A stretch of 33,097 nt of DNA, from contig JACQEJ010000028.1 in the NCBI GenBank assembly GCA_016200645.1, forward strand, positions 1-33,097, in the 5' to 3' direction. Below the pieces are notes generated by a model. It saw only the letters and a program-made list of their open reading frames with translations, was not told the origin of the DNA and made no database searches. Made by a program: the position numbers and the translations under genes. Shown in pieces: positions 23,215 to 31,402 of the stretch. How positions within the stretch are numbered: the first letter of the stretch is position 1; every line of letters starts with the position of its first letter. This stretch comes from Deltaproteobacteria bacterium. Its GTDB lineage: Bacteria; Desulfobacterota; GWC2-55-46; UBA9637.

Positions 23215-25920
23215 ATGCCAACCTACTATACTTTCATAAAAGAAAGGCTCGACCTTTTTGATGGTATTCTGCAAAAGGGGTTTGACATTACAACCGGCAG
23301 GTTGTGGATGATGGAGCCTGCGCATATCAGATTTCACCTGGGTGAATCCATAAAGGATTTAAAGATACCGTATGCCTTTGGCGGGGAAGCTGAAGACATA
23401 GTGGAAAAATCCATTCTTGCGTTGGCAGCGCTTTTAAAAAGGCGACTGGAACCTGGCGCGGAACAGAATGTTACGGCAAGCCTTCTTGATATAAAAGCAA
23501 CGCTCATCGAAAAAACATACCGCATAGATTTCTTCCTGCCGGGTTCCGTGGAAAAAGATATTGCCTGCGGCATATTAACCGCCGCATCAGTTATAGACAG
23601 CGGCATATTAAAGGCATGGCTTGCCCCCGACGGTTACGGCAGGGCGTATTATTCGCTGGTGAAAGGGATATTGGAAAAGGCTGTATTGGAAGAGACGCGG
23701 TTGGAAGGGGTGGAAAGAACCTCCCTTCTTGCGATTATGGCCATTGTGAATTTATGCAGAAAGAAAAAAGAGGAGATCATCGGAAACACTAAGATAAAAG
23801 GTTTGAGCTATGACCGGTTGGATCAGGCCGCGGGGCTTGTTATGTATTTTGTTTTTAAGGCGGCTGTGAAGAATGTGGCGGCTGAATTGGCGCAGATAAT
23901 GAATGCGCACGGCGGCGCGGCGGCGCAGGACATTTTTGAGACATGGTTTACCCCCCGCAGTTTCCTGACTATTCAGGGAAATATTATTTCAAGCGATCTA
24001 AATCCGTACGGTTTGCAGGAGAATATCGCTTCTCTGCTCCGGACAAGCTACGACAGCGCGGCGGCAAAGGCCGGGGATGCCGCCGGTATAGCCGCCCTGA
24101 TGGAAGAGGAGATAAGAAAACATTCCGACGTAGAAGCGCTGTTTCATTTTTCACGGATAAACCATTTAAGACGGCTTATCGGAGATTATCTTTTGGATTA
24201 CGATACCCCGCAGATAGAGGTCAATGTCCGATTGGCGGAGATGTATGTTGACAACAGATTCATCCAGCCTTTGTTTGATGATTCGAAGGCTGCGGCGAAA
24301 TTGAATCAGGGTTTGGACGGCGTAAAAGAACAGTTCCAGAAAGATGCGGCGCGGATAGAAAAGATAGATGCGCTGCAGGATTTTATTGCGTCAATCAAAA
24401 GGGGCTCTTTAGGCGGCTGGCTGGGAATAGGCAAGAAAAAGGATGCGGTCATTACAGAGATAATCGGGGCATATATTGCGTATCGGTTTGATGAATATGT
24501 GGAAAAGTTTGTTAGCTCCATGCGGGAGGTTATGGTTGACAGGCGCGCGGAATTTGCCCCAGACACGTTGAAGATGGAATATGAAAGGGGTAGGGTCTAT
24601 CGGTTTTCTACCGATGAAAAGCCGGTTTTGAAGGAGATGGATATCGAGGCCGAAGGGCATCTCTTCATAGATATGAAGGATTTTACCAAGAAGACGCTCA
24701 AGGCCAAGGAGATTGCCATGGCCGATTTTATGGAGTCAAATTTCTACAAACCCATATTAAGCGCCGCCGGCAGATATGGTTCGTCAGCCGCAGGCCTGAG
24801 GGATAATAAAAACAGCATACGGCTGAATAACCTGCTCGGCGATGCGATTATTTTCTCCGGCGGCATTACGAATCTGATCGCCCTTACCGGCGATATACGG
24901 CGGGTTATGAAGAGATATAAGGAGCAGCTTGAAAAAAGAATTCCCCATATTGTAGAAGAGGAACTGCTCAGCAATATCCACAAAAATTTTGAGGCAATGA
25001 AAGAGGAGATTGGCAGGGAGCGCGCGAAGATGGAAAAAGCGATTGCCGCGGGAGAGAAGGGATTGGAGGCATCGTTGGTGGAATTAAGAGAAAAGGAATA
25101 TAGATTGGAAAAAACATACAAAGAGGAGTTGGAGGCCGCCATAGGCCAGGAGATGGAGGCGGGTCTCTTTATTACCTATGGCAGCGAGGCCGAGGTCATT
25201 CTCATGAAGGATAATTTCTGGGGCGAGGTAAAAGTGGCGATAGGAGAGAAGATTAATGAGGCAGCCAGAGGAACTTCCAGAAGCTCTATTGTATGGGCAA
25301 AGATGGAGAGGCTGCTTGAAGAAGAAAGAATGAAGAGGCGCAATCCAAGCCTCAAATATCCGCTTGATATTTATATAGGAAAGACCTATGGTTTTGTTTT
25401 GCCGCCGAGTCTGGATGACCGGCTGGAAAAGATGGTTCTCCATAAAGAGGCAGCCGAGGCAAAAAGCCTGGCACAGCTATTGGCGCAAGAATGTTTTAAT
25501 GACTTTGGCAGGATTATTTCAGGAGAGCCGTTTTCCTCTCTCAGGATATTGAGCGCCGCCAGCGATATTTATAATAAAGGACAGGCATTGAGTGAAGAGG
25601 CATTGCAGGCGTATATGAAAGAGGGCAAAGGAAGGGGCTTCTTTTTTAAACGCGAGGTTCAGGTATCTGAATTGCATAAAGAGATACAAGATGCCTTTTT
25701 CTTTCCCCTTAAGTTGCTGGAATTATGGTTCGCTGTGTTTGCGACAGAGGGAATTAAATATATAGAAGTATTTTGCAAGGCAGGAGAAATCATATTCAGA
25801 GGCTTCGAATCAGCCAGTCCCACCGTTGTCTATGAAATCGTGAATAAAGATTCAGAGTTTTTCAAATTACTCGTGCATAATCACTTTGATACATGGTATG
25901 AAGAGGCGCAAAACAAATAA
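23215..25920 (+). CDS. Large protein with a divergent class III nucleotidyl cyclase-like core
   Basis: This 901-residue soluble protein has no family name I can give. Residues 483-700 match the order of class III cyclase motifs. HLFIDMKDFT has the first metal Asp (486), LLGDAIIFSGG has the second (543), and VAIGEKINEAARGTSR has the transition-state Asn681 and Arg685. The substrate-base Lys position before GD appears replaced (LNNLLGD). The core is split by a coiled-coil insert (about 565-648) rich in E and K. The first 480 residues and last 180 are helical and unrecognised. The ATG at 23215 lacks a ribosome-binding site and follows a repeat hairpin. It converges with the sensor kinase gene, so it may be a signalling enzyme or a degenerate sensor. 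Confidence 0.65.
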   Translation: MPTYYTFIKERLDLFDGILQKGFDITTGRLWMMEPAHIRFHLGESIKDLKIPYAFGGEAEDIVEKSILALAALLKRRLEPGAEQNVTASLLDIKATLIEKTYRIDFFLPGSVEKDIACGILTAASVIDSGILKAWLAPDGYGRAYYSLVKGILEKAVLEETRLEGVERTSLLAIMAIVNLCRKKKEEIIGNTKIKGLSYDRLDQAAGLVMYFVFKAAVKNVAAELAQIMNAHGGAAAQDIFETWFTPRSFLTIQGNIISSDLNPYGLQENIASLLRTSYDSAAAKAGDAAGIAALMEEEIRKHSDVEALFHFSRINHLRRLIGDYLLDYDTPQIEVNVRLAEMYVDNRFIQPLFDDSKAAAKLNQGLDGVKEQFQKDAARIEKIDALQDFIASIKRGSLGGWLGIGKKKDAVITEIIGAYIAYRFDEYVEKFVSSMREVMVDRRAEFAPDTLKMEYERGRVYRFSTDEKPVLKEMDIEAEGHLFIDMKDFTKKTLKAKEIAMADFMESNFYKPILSAAGRYGSSAAGLRDNKNSIRLNNLLGDAIIFSGGITNLIALTGDIRRVMKRYKEQLEKRIPHIVEEELLSNIHKNFEAMKEEIGRERAKMEKAIAAGEKGLEASLVELREKEYRLEKTYKEELEAAIGQEMEAGLFITYGSEAEVILMKDNFWGEVKVAIGEKINEAARGTSRSSIVWAKMERLLEEERMKRRNPSLKYPLDIYIGKTYGFVLPPSLDDRLEKMVLHKEAAEAKSLAQLLAQECFNDFGRIISGEPFSSLRILSAASDIYNKGQALSEEALQAYMKEGKGRGFFFKREVQVSELHKEIQDAFFFPLKLLELWFAVFATEGIKYIEVFCKAGEIIFRGFESASPTVVYEIVNKDSEFFKLLVHNHFDTWYEEAQNK

Positions 25921-25930
25921 GTCCTATAAG

Positions 25931-27292
25931 TCATATATGACTTATATTAATTCTTTTTATTGGCAGCGTAAACCTGAAACGAGCCCCCTTTCCAGATTCG
26001 CTTTCCACCATAATCTTACCGTCGTGCCTTTCAATGACATACTTTGCCAGAGAAAGGCCGAGTCCGGTGCCTTTTGTTGTTTTTGCCACATTGCCTGCCC
26101 TGAAGAATTCCTCAAAGATGCGAGGCATATCCTCATGCGGTATGCCGATGCCCGTATCTCTTACCTCTGCAGTGATAGTGTCATTCTTTTGTGACACTGT
26201 AACCTGGACCTTTCCGCCGGACGGCGTGTATTTGAATGCATTGGCAATGAGGTTTAAAAAGACATAGGTTATCTGCTCTTTGTCCGCTTCTATTGCCGGA
26301 AGATTGTCCTGTATTTCAACGATCAGATCTATCTCCTTTTCTCCCATCTTTGGCATGGCAATATCAACAGCGGTATCTATAACATCTTTGATATTGAATC
26401 GTTGAATGTTGAGATGTTTCTCTGCCCGTATCCTGGAGAGATCGAGGAGGTCTTTTGTGTAGTGATGGAGAAATTCTATTTTTTTATAAATCCTCTGCAA
26501 TATCTCTTTTATCTTTTCATCAACAACCGGACCGGCAAATCCGCCGAGCAGAACCTCCAGAAGGCTCTGGATGGAGGCGAGGGGGGATTTTAAATCATGG
26601 CTTACCATTTTTACATATTCATCCTTGAGCCTGTCCTTTTCCAGCAATTTCAAGTTGGCTTCTTTGAGCTCCTTTTCTTTCAGTCTGAGCCTTTCTGATA
26701 CGGACACGGTAAAGAAGGTGGCGATGAAGATAGTGGATGCAAATACGAATGATACGACAAATACATAGTTGGGGTTTTTATAAAGGTCTGCGGAGAGAAA
26801 TTCTCTTACCGGGTGATGCGGCGCAATGCCCAGATATTCCAGCATAAAAAGCCCTATCGTAAGAAGAGAAACAATGCCGGCCTGAAAATAGCTTTCCTTT
26901 TTTGAAAGGAGCATGCCGGTAAGTATGGTATGGAAGATAAAATAAAATATGAATGGGTTTTCAACACCGCCGGTAAAGTGAATGAGGATGGTCAGGCTGA
27001 GGATGTCCAGCATGCTCTGGATAAACGCAAATCTTCTCGCCTCGGTTGATGACAGCGTTTTGTATTTTACATATAATTTAAATCCTGTGTTATAAAGGGC
27101 TATAAAGAGGGCGATAAGATAAATAGCAAGGGTAGGGAGGCTGACATGAAATAGAGCGCCTGCTGCCAGAGTAGCGGTGATAATAAAAATTACCGTGATC
27201 CACCGTATGGCTATGAACCACTCAAGCCTATGGGCGAGCTCTTCTTCCCGCAGGTCTGCTTTCTGTTCCGCTTGATTTAAGGAGTTTTTCAA
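25931..27292 (-). CDS. RegB/PrrB-like six-helix sensor histidine kinase
   Basis: The 453-residue protein has about six N-terminal membrane helices. Between them lies FTGGVENPFIFYFIFH, which resembles the quinone/redox-sensing loop of RegB/PrrB kinases. After a short coiled coil come HisKA with His232 (MVSHDLKSPLASI) and the ATPase motifs NLIANAFKYTPSGG, DTGIGI and GTGLGLSLAKYV. The start is probably the TTG at 27292, inside the upstream regulator gene, because no later in-frame start keeps the conserved LEWFIAIRW start. It is coupled to the response regulator and may control redox genes in the window. Confidence 0.88.
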   Translation of the reverse strand: MKNSLNQAEQKADLREEELAHRLEWFIAIRWITVIFIITATLAAGALFHVSLPTLAIYLIALFIALYNTGFKLYVKYKTLSSTEARRFAFIQSMLDILSLTILIHFTGGVENPFIFYFIFHTILTGMLLSKKESYFQAGIVSLLTIGLFMLEYLGIAPHHPVREFLSADLYKNPNYVFVVSFVFASTIFIATFFTVSVSERLRLKEKELKEANLKLLEKDRLKDEYVKMVSHDLKSPLASIQSLLEVLLGGFAGPVVDEKIKEILQRIYKKIEFLHHYTKDLLDLSRIRAEKHLNIQRFNIKDVIDTAVDIAMPKMGEKEIDLIVEIQDNLPAIEADKEQITYVFLNLIANAFKYTPSGGKVQVTVSQKNDTITAEVRDTGIGIPHEDMPRIFEEFFRAGNVAKTTKGTGLGLSLAKYVIERHDGKIMVESESGKGARFRFTLPIKRINISHI

Positions 27293-27653
27293 CTTTTGCC
27301 AATAACTCTTTGGGTTTTATTGGTTTTTCTACCAGCTCATCCACCGGCAGATATTCTTCATCGGTCTCTTTGCTGAATTGAAAACCAGTTTCTCTGCCGA
27401 CAGATGTAAGCATGAGTATGGGTATCTTTGCAAGTTCCGGATGATTTTTTAGCTTATAGCTTACCTGAAATCCCTGATCCTTTGTCTTCATCATCACATC
27501 AAGGATTATGAGGTCAGGCCTTTCTGTCTCCGCCTTTTTATAACCGGCATCACCTTCATTGGCAGAGATGACTTTGTAACCCTTGCTCTCCAGCACTATC
27601 TTTATTGCCTCTACTATGTCTGCATCATCATCAATAATTAATATTTTCGGCAT
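27228..27653 (-). CDS. CheY-like single-domain response regulator
   Basis: The 141-residue product starts at ATG 27653 (MPKILIIDDDADIVEAI) after a GAGGAAG site; a longer frame from 27731 has no support. It has the acidic pocket (Asp8-10), phospho-acceptor Asp52 in LIILDVMM, MLTS, and Lys110 in VEKPIKP. There is no output domain. The C-terminal 21 codons overlap the kinase gene by 65 bases. It is the likely partner of that kinase and would pass the signal by protein contact. Confidence 0.9.
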   Translation of the reverse strand: MPKILIIDDDADIVEAIKIVLESKGYKVISANEGDAGYKKAETERPDLIILDVMMKTKDQGFQVSYKLKNHPELAKIPILMLTSVGRETGFQFSKETDEEYLPVDELVEKPIKPKELLAKVEKLLKSSGTESRPAGRRARP

Positions 27654-27669
27654 AGTTCTTCCTCTCTTA

Positions 27670-27838
27670 AACGGCAAAGTAAAAAGTTCCCGACCCATTG
27701 CTCCGCAATGGGTGCCCCGAAGGCGGAGCAAGTCTTCAAGCGAGGCATACTTTAGGCAAAGGGCTAAAGGCGAAAGGGAAAAACCTTTAGCCCTTAGCCT
27801 TAAGCCTTTAGCCTTAGATGAACTTTTTACGAGCCGTT
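27670..27838. repeat. Repeat-rich element bounded by long inverted repeats
   Basis: The ends AACGGC-3-GTAAAAAGTTC and GAACTTTTTAC-3-GCCGTT are inverted repeats (17 matched bases). Inside are the TTCCCGACCCAT hairpin (27687-27719, copy B) and complementary 7-nt arrays TTTAGGC/AAAGGGC/TAAAGGC/GAAAGGG (27751-27778) and CCTTTAG/CCCTTAG/CCTTAAG/CCTTTAG (27784-27811). It fills the gap between the hydrogenase stop and the regulator gene. It may be a MITE-like composite and must also hold the regulator's promoter or read-through region. Confidence 0.7.
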
Positions 27839-29171
27839 ATACAAACTTCACATCCATGATATGCGTTGAGCACGATATACACGGATCATACGCCCTTACA
27901 AGGGTCTCAATGCTTCTGACTATCTCATCCTTTGGTTTACTTGAAATTGTCGGCACAAAACCTCTTAAGTCTTCTTCTATCATGCGCAGGTTTTGGGCGG
28001 TTGGGATAATGCAGTTTGCATTTGTCACGATGCCATCTTTATTTATAGTGTATTCGTGGAACAGTATTCCTCTCGGCGCCTCAACAACGCCGATGCCTGC
28101 GCCGAATTTCTTCGGTTTTTTTAATTCCTCTTTTTTGAAGCCGCTTGATAAAAGTTTATCTATTATTTTTATTGCATCTTCGGTGCAGTGAAACGACTCA
28201 ACGAGCTGCGCAGCATTGTTCATAAACGGGTTGGAGGAGAGGGGAGTAAGCCCCAGTTCTTTTGCAGCCTTTTTGGCTTTCGGAGAAAGCTGGTTAAAGT
28301 TGTTGCATATCCTTGCAAGGGCGCCGACCATGTAACCCCCCTTCACCCCCCTTTTCCAAAGGGGGGAATGGGGGATTGTTTTTGCCTGTTTTGCAGTAGA
28401 GTAAGGGACAATGCTTTCCTCTATCAGTTTTCTGCAGTCCTTTGGTTTTGCGCTGTATTTCAGGTTTGAAACTATATTGCCGTCATAGAAGGCATATTCT
28501 CCATCCTCTTTTAAGGAGAGATATTCTCTTTTTTGGAAATACTCTATTGGCTTGAATGTCTTAAAGAGTTCAACGGCAGCCTCCAGATCCTCAAACGAAT
28601 TTTCAAGCCCCTTCTTAAGTTCTTTTAGTTCGCTTTCCTTTGGCAGATAGGCAACACCGCCCGGGACAAGTGAAATGGGATGTATGTGCCGGCCTGCGAT
28701 AGTATAGCATATCACATTCGCCAGTTTTTTAAGCCTTAATCCGCGCCTTACAGTATCAGGATGGCTTGCTGCAAGAGGCACAACGCTTCCGACACGGAAG
28801 AAATCAGGCAGGACAAGGAAATAGAGATGCAGAATATGGCTCTGTATCATCTCTCCATGAAAAGCAAGCTTTCGTAGTTCGGTTGCCTGTTTTGAGATGG
28901 TTATGCCCATTGCGTTTTCAATCGCCTTGAGAGAGGCTGATGTATGGCTCACAGCGCATATCCCGCAGATTCTTGACATGATATGCTGCGCCTCGTCATA
29001 TTTCCTGCCCCTGAGCATGGCCTCATAAAACCGTGGCGACTCCACAATCTCAAGACGAAGCTCTTTGATGACGCCTTTCTTAATATCAATTACAACATTT
29101 CCGTGGCCTTCTACACGGGTGATGTGGTGGATGTTTATTTTGATGTCTTTTTTCACGACCTTTATTCCCAA
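27837..29171 (-). CDS. NiFe-hydrogenase large subunit (group 3-like)
   Basis: The 444-residue protein carries both NiFe-site motifs: RICGICAVSH (Cys69, Cys72) and the C-terminal DPCISCSTH (Cys431, Cys434, His437). A short tail after the His would be removed by a maturation protease. The shape is nearest to cytosolic MvhA/FrhA/HoxH-type subunits. No small subunit or other hydrogenase gene lies beside it. Residues about 265-279 (HSPLWKRGVKGG) come from an in-frame palindrome. The start is uncertain (TTG at 29171, or GTG at 29156), without a strong ribosome-binding site. Just upstream is a recombinase scrap, so the operon's front part was probably lost. Confidence 0.9.
   Translation of the reverse strand: MGIKVVKKDIKINIHHITRVEGHGNVVIDIKKGVIKELRLEIVESPRFYEAMLRGRKYDEAQHIMSRICGICAVSHTSASLKAIENAMGITISKQATELRKLAFHGEMIQSHILHLYFLVLPDFFRVGSVVPLAASHPDTVRRGLRLKKLANVICYTIAGRHIHPISLVPGGVAYLPKESELKELKKGLENSFEDLEAAVELFKTFKPIEYFQKREYLSLKEDGEYAFYDGNIVSNLKYSAKPKDCRKLIEESIVPYSTAKQAKTIPHSPLWKRGVKGGYMVGALARICNNFNQLSPKAKKAAKELGLTPLSSNPFMNNAAQLVESFHCTEDAIKIIDKLLSSGFKKEELKKPKKFGAGIGVVEAPRGILFHEYTINKDGIVTNANCIIPTAQNLRMIEEDLRGFVPTISSKPKDEIVRSIETLVRAYDPCISCSTHIMDVKFV
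28334..28377. repeat. In-frame CCCCCC/GGGGGG palindrome in the hydrogenase gene
   Basis: The arms AACCCCCCTTCACCCCCCTT and AAAGGGGGGAATGGGGGATT pair with few mismatches. On the gene strand it encodes HSPLWKRGVKGG, similar to SPSLSKRGAGG from the DUF523 copy at 10124. Confidence 0.85.
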
Positions 29172-29248
29172 ATCCTTTTGCTGTCAATGTCCTCTGGCTT
29201 TAATCTTACCACCTCGCCAACTCTTAATCCAGCAGAATATACAAACAT
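29162..29248 (-). pseudogene. Tyrosine recombinase (integrase) fragment
   Basis: The 28-residue frame reads MFVYSAGLRVGEVVRL followed by KPEDIDSKRIWE and a stop. YSAGLRVGE...L is the box I region of phage integrases and XerC/D proteins, with the first active-site Arg. An in-frame TGA lies one codon upstream of the ATG, and the later catalytic residues are missing. It overlaps the hydrogenase start. It marks an old integration or deletion junction. Confidence 0.75.
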
Positions 29249-29361
29249 CTTTCAAACCCATCCTGAGTGCAAACTGAATTTCTAATAAAACTTCTTTTTT
29301 GCCTTATTCTATGCTATTTTATGATCGCTTTGCGGCTGTTTTTTACCCACTCTCTTACGCG

Positions 29362-31347
29362 ATGAGCCTTAAATCCAAAACACGAATGAACTGCTATCCT
29401 GACATCTTTGCCTTGCGAGAGTGGGATATTGCGCTGCTTAAAAGATATCGGCCAATTTTTTGCAAATTGGATAAAACCTGCCATCTTTGCGCGCTGGGGC
29501 CCTGCAAACCTTATAAAGAAAACCGAGGGAAATGCGGCATTGATGAAACCGGTTTCAAGGCAAGAGAGGGTTTGTTGGACGCTGTGATAGGCGCGTCAGG
29601 CCATGCCTCTCATGCTGTGAGTTTACTTGAGGATTTGCTGGCTAAGTTTGGCGAAGACTCTCCTGTGGATGCCGGTCCGCACAATGTCATACCAACCCCT
29701 GTCACAACACTTATAACAGGCTGCAGGCCAAAAAAACTGGGAGAATTTAAAAACATACTCGCATACATACAGAGGCAGTTAATGCATCTTTTATCATCCG
29801 TAAGCTTCGGCACAGAGGCCGCTCCTGAAGATTTTGTAAGCAAGGCGCTCCATGCAGGCATGCTGGACAACCTTGCCATGGAGATTGCGGACATTGCCCA
29901 GATATCTGCCATGAACATGCCAAAGGGCGAATCAAATTCTCCAATTGTTGCAATTGGGCTGGAAACCGTTGATACATCAAAACCTGTCCTTCTTATCATC
30001 GGACACAATTCCACGGTTGCCCATGAGATTATGCATCTTGTTGAAGGCAGAAGCCTTAAGGATAAAGTAGAAGTCTGCGGCCTTTGCTGCGCGGCATCAG
30101 ACGGGGCAAGGCATAATCATGCTTTCAAGATAATCGGCAATCAGGCATCACAGTTGGAAGTTATACAGTCAGGCATTGCAGATGTGGTAATTCTGGATAC
30201 CCAGTGCATAAGGGCTGATGCGGTTCTTGAGGCAAGGAAGGTTGACAGCATCGTCATTGCAACAACACAAGAGACGGCGCTGGGGTTTAAAGATTTAACA
30301 GAGATGCAATTGGATGAAGCTGTTGAATATGTCTTGGAAAATGGGAATGGCATTGTTCTGGATAAGAAGGCGGCGGCGGAGATGGCGGTAAATATAGCAG
30401 TAAGGAGTCAGGAGTCAGGAGTCAGAATAAAAACCACATCCCGCACCCCGCATCCCGCATCCGGTTTTTTACGGGTCGGCCGCGGCCTTATACGAGACAG
30501 CGAAATCAGGGGAGTTGCGCCGTCCATTGTCATGGGAGAGATTCCTGGGATTGTCGGGATATTCGGATGCCCGGAAGAAAAAGGAAAGGGTCAAGGGTCA
30601 AGGGGCAAGGGGCAAGAGGCACAAAAACTTGCCGAGGAATTTCTAAAAAGGGGCTACATTGTTTCCACCGGCGGCTGCGCATCAATGGATTTAGCAAGCG
30701 GCGATTTGTTCAAAAACAACCCCGATTTTTTTGACAGTGGAAATCTTACAAACTTGGGCTCGTGCGTGTCAGCATCACACCTTATAGGCGCATGCATCAA
30801 GATAGCTCATATCATGTGCCACAGAAAGTTGGAAAATAATTATCAGGAGATTGCGGATTATATCATAAACAGGGTTGGGGCAGTTGTAATACTCTGGGGG
30901 GCCTTTACCCAGAAGGCATTTTCCTCTGCGCTGGGCATGGCAAGGTTTGGAATTCCGGTTATCTTCGGGCCAAAATTTAAAAACTATGGCCTCCATCTTT
31001 TAGGAAGAGATGGCGAATGGCTGGTAAAGGATAAAAGGCTTGGGGATGAGGTCTTAGCCGGTCCGGAGCCTCAAAATCTTTTGTGTGTTGCTGAAACAGC
31101 AGAGGAAGCGCTCCTGCTTGCCGCCAAACTCTGCATGAGGCCGAACGATACGAGCCAGGGGAGGAAGGCAAAGCTCAAGAACTATATAGAGCTTTATAAA
31201 AATACCCGGAGGATAATTCCCCCTGATATCAATCTGTTTGTCAGGACGCACTATGATATACCGGAAGGGGTCGAACAGGAGGTCAGTCAATCCTTGAAGG
31301 GAGCGGGATGGAAGCGGACATTCATACCGGACCCGACGCTCCTGTAA
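29362..31347 (+). CDS. CdhA-like nickel CO dehydrogenase catalytic subunit
   Basis: The enzyme interconverts CO and CO2 and can feed or drain acetyl-CoA metabolism. From ATG 29362 the product is 661 residues; ATGs at 29311 and 29386 are possible and none has a clear ribosome-binding site. The N-terminal REWDIALLKRYRP followed by CHLCALGPC (Cys40, 43, 48) and KCGID (Cys58) matches the B-cluster region of archaeal-type CdhA. C-cluster blocks are EVCGLCCAASDGARH, DTQCIRAD, STGGCASMD and NLGSCVSASH. It lacks the extra ferredoxin-like segment of long CdhA proteins. Three in-frame 7-nt arrays (30404-30424, 30437-30464, 30586-30620) add two loops. Confidence 0.88.
   Translation: MSLKSKTRMNCYPDIFALREWDIALLKRYRPIFCKLDKTCHLCALGPCKPYKENRGKCGIDETGFKAREGLLDAVIGASGHASHAVSLLEDLLAKFGEDSPVDAGPHNVIPTPVTTLITGCRPKKLGEFKNILAYIQRQLMHLLSSVSFGTEAAPEDFVSKALHAGMLDNLAMEIADIAQISAMNMPKGESNSPIVAIGLETVDTSKPVLLIIGHNSTVAHEIMHLVEGRSLKDKVEVCGLCCAASDGARHNHAFKIIGNQASQLEVIQSGIADVVILDTQCIRADAVLEARKVDSIVIATTQETALGFKDLTEMQLDEAVEYVLENGNGIVLDKKAAAEMAVNIAVRSQESGVRIKTTSRTPHPASGFLRVGRGLIRDSEIRGVAPSIVMGEIPGIVGIFGCPEEKGKGQGSRGKGQEAQKLAEEFLKRGYIVSTGGCASMDLASGDLFKNNPDFFDSGNLTNLGSCVSASHLIGACIKIAHIMCHRKLENNYQEIADYIINRVGAVVILWGAFTQKAFSSALGMARFGIPVIFGPKFKNYGLHLLGRDGEWLVKDKRLGDEVLAGPEPQNLLCVAETAEEALLLAAKLCMRPNDTSQGRKAKLKNYIELYKNTRRIIPPDINLFVRTHYDIPEGVEQEVSQSLKGAGWKRTFIPDPTLL
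30404..30464 (+). repeat. Two 7-nt arrays inside the CO dehydrogenase gene
   Basis: GGAGTCA x3 (30404-30424) is followed by CATCCCG, CACCCCG, CATCCCG, CATCCGG (30437-30464). They encode RSQESGVR and a TSRTPHPASG loop, in frame. Confidence 0.9.
30586..30620 (+). repeat. Third 7-nt array inside the CO dehydrogenase gene
   Basis: AAGGGTC x2, AAGGGGC x2 and AAGAGGC form five units. They encode a KGQGSRGKGQEA stretch just after the FGCPEE block, in frame. Confidence 0.9.
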
Positions 31348-31402
31348 GGAGAGCCGTTTCTAACAGCATCCGGGTTTGCATTCTTGGATATCCTGTTCTG
31401 TT

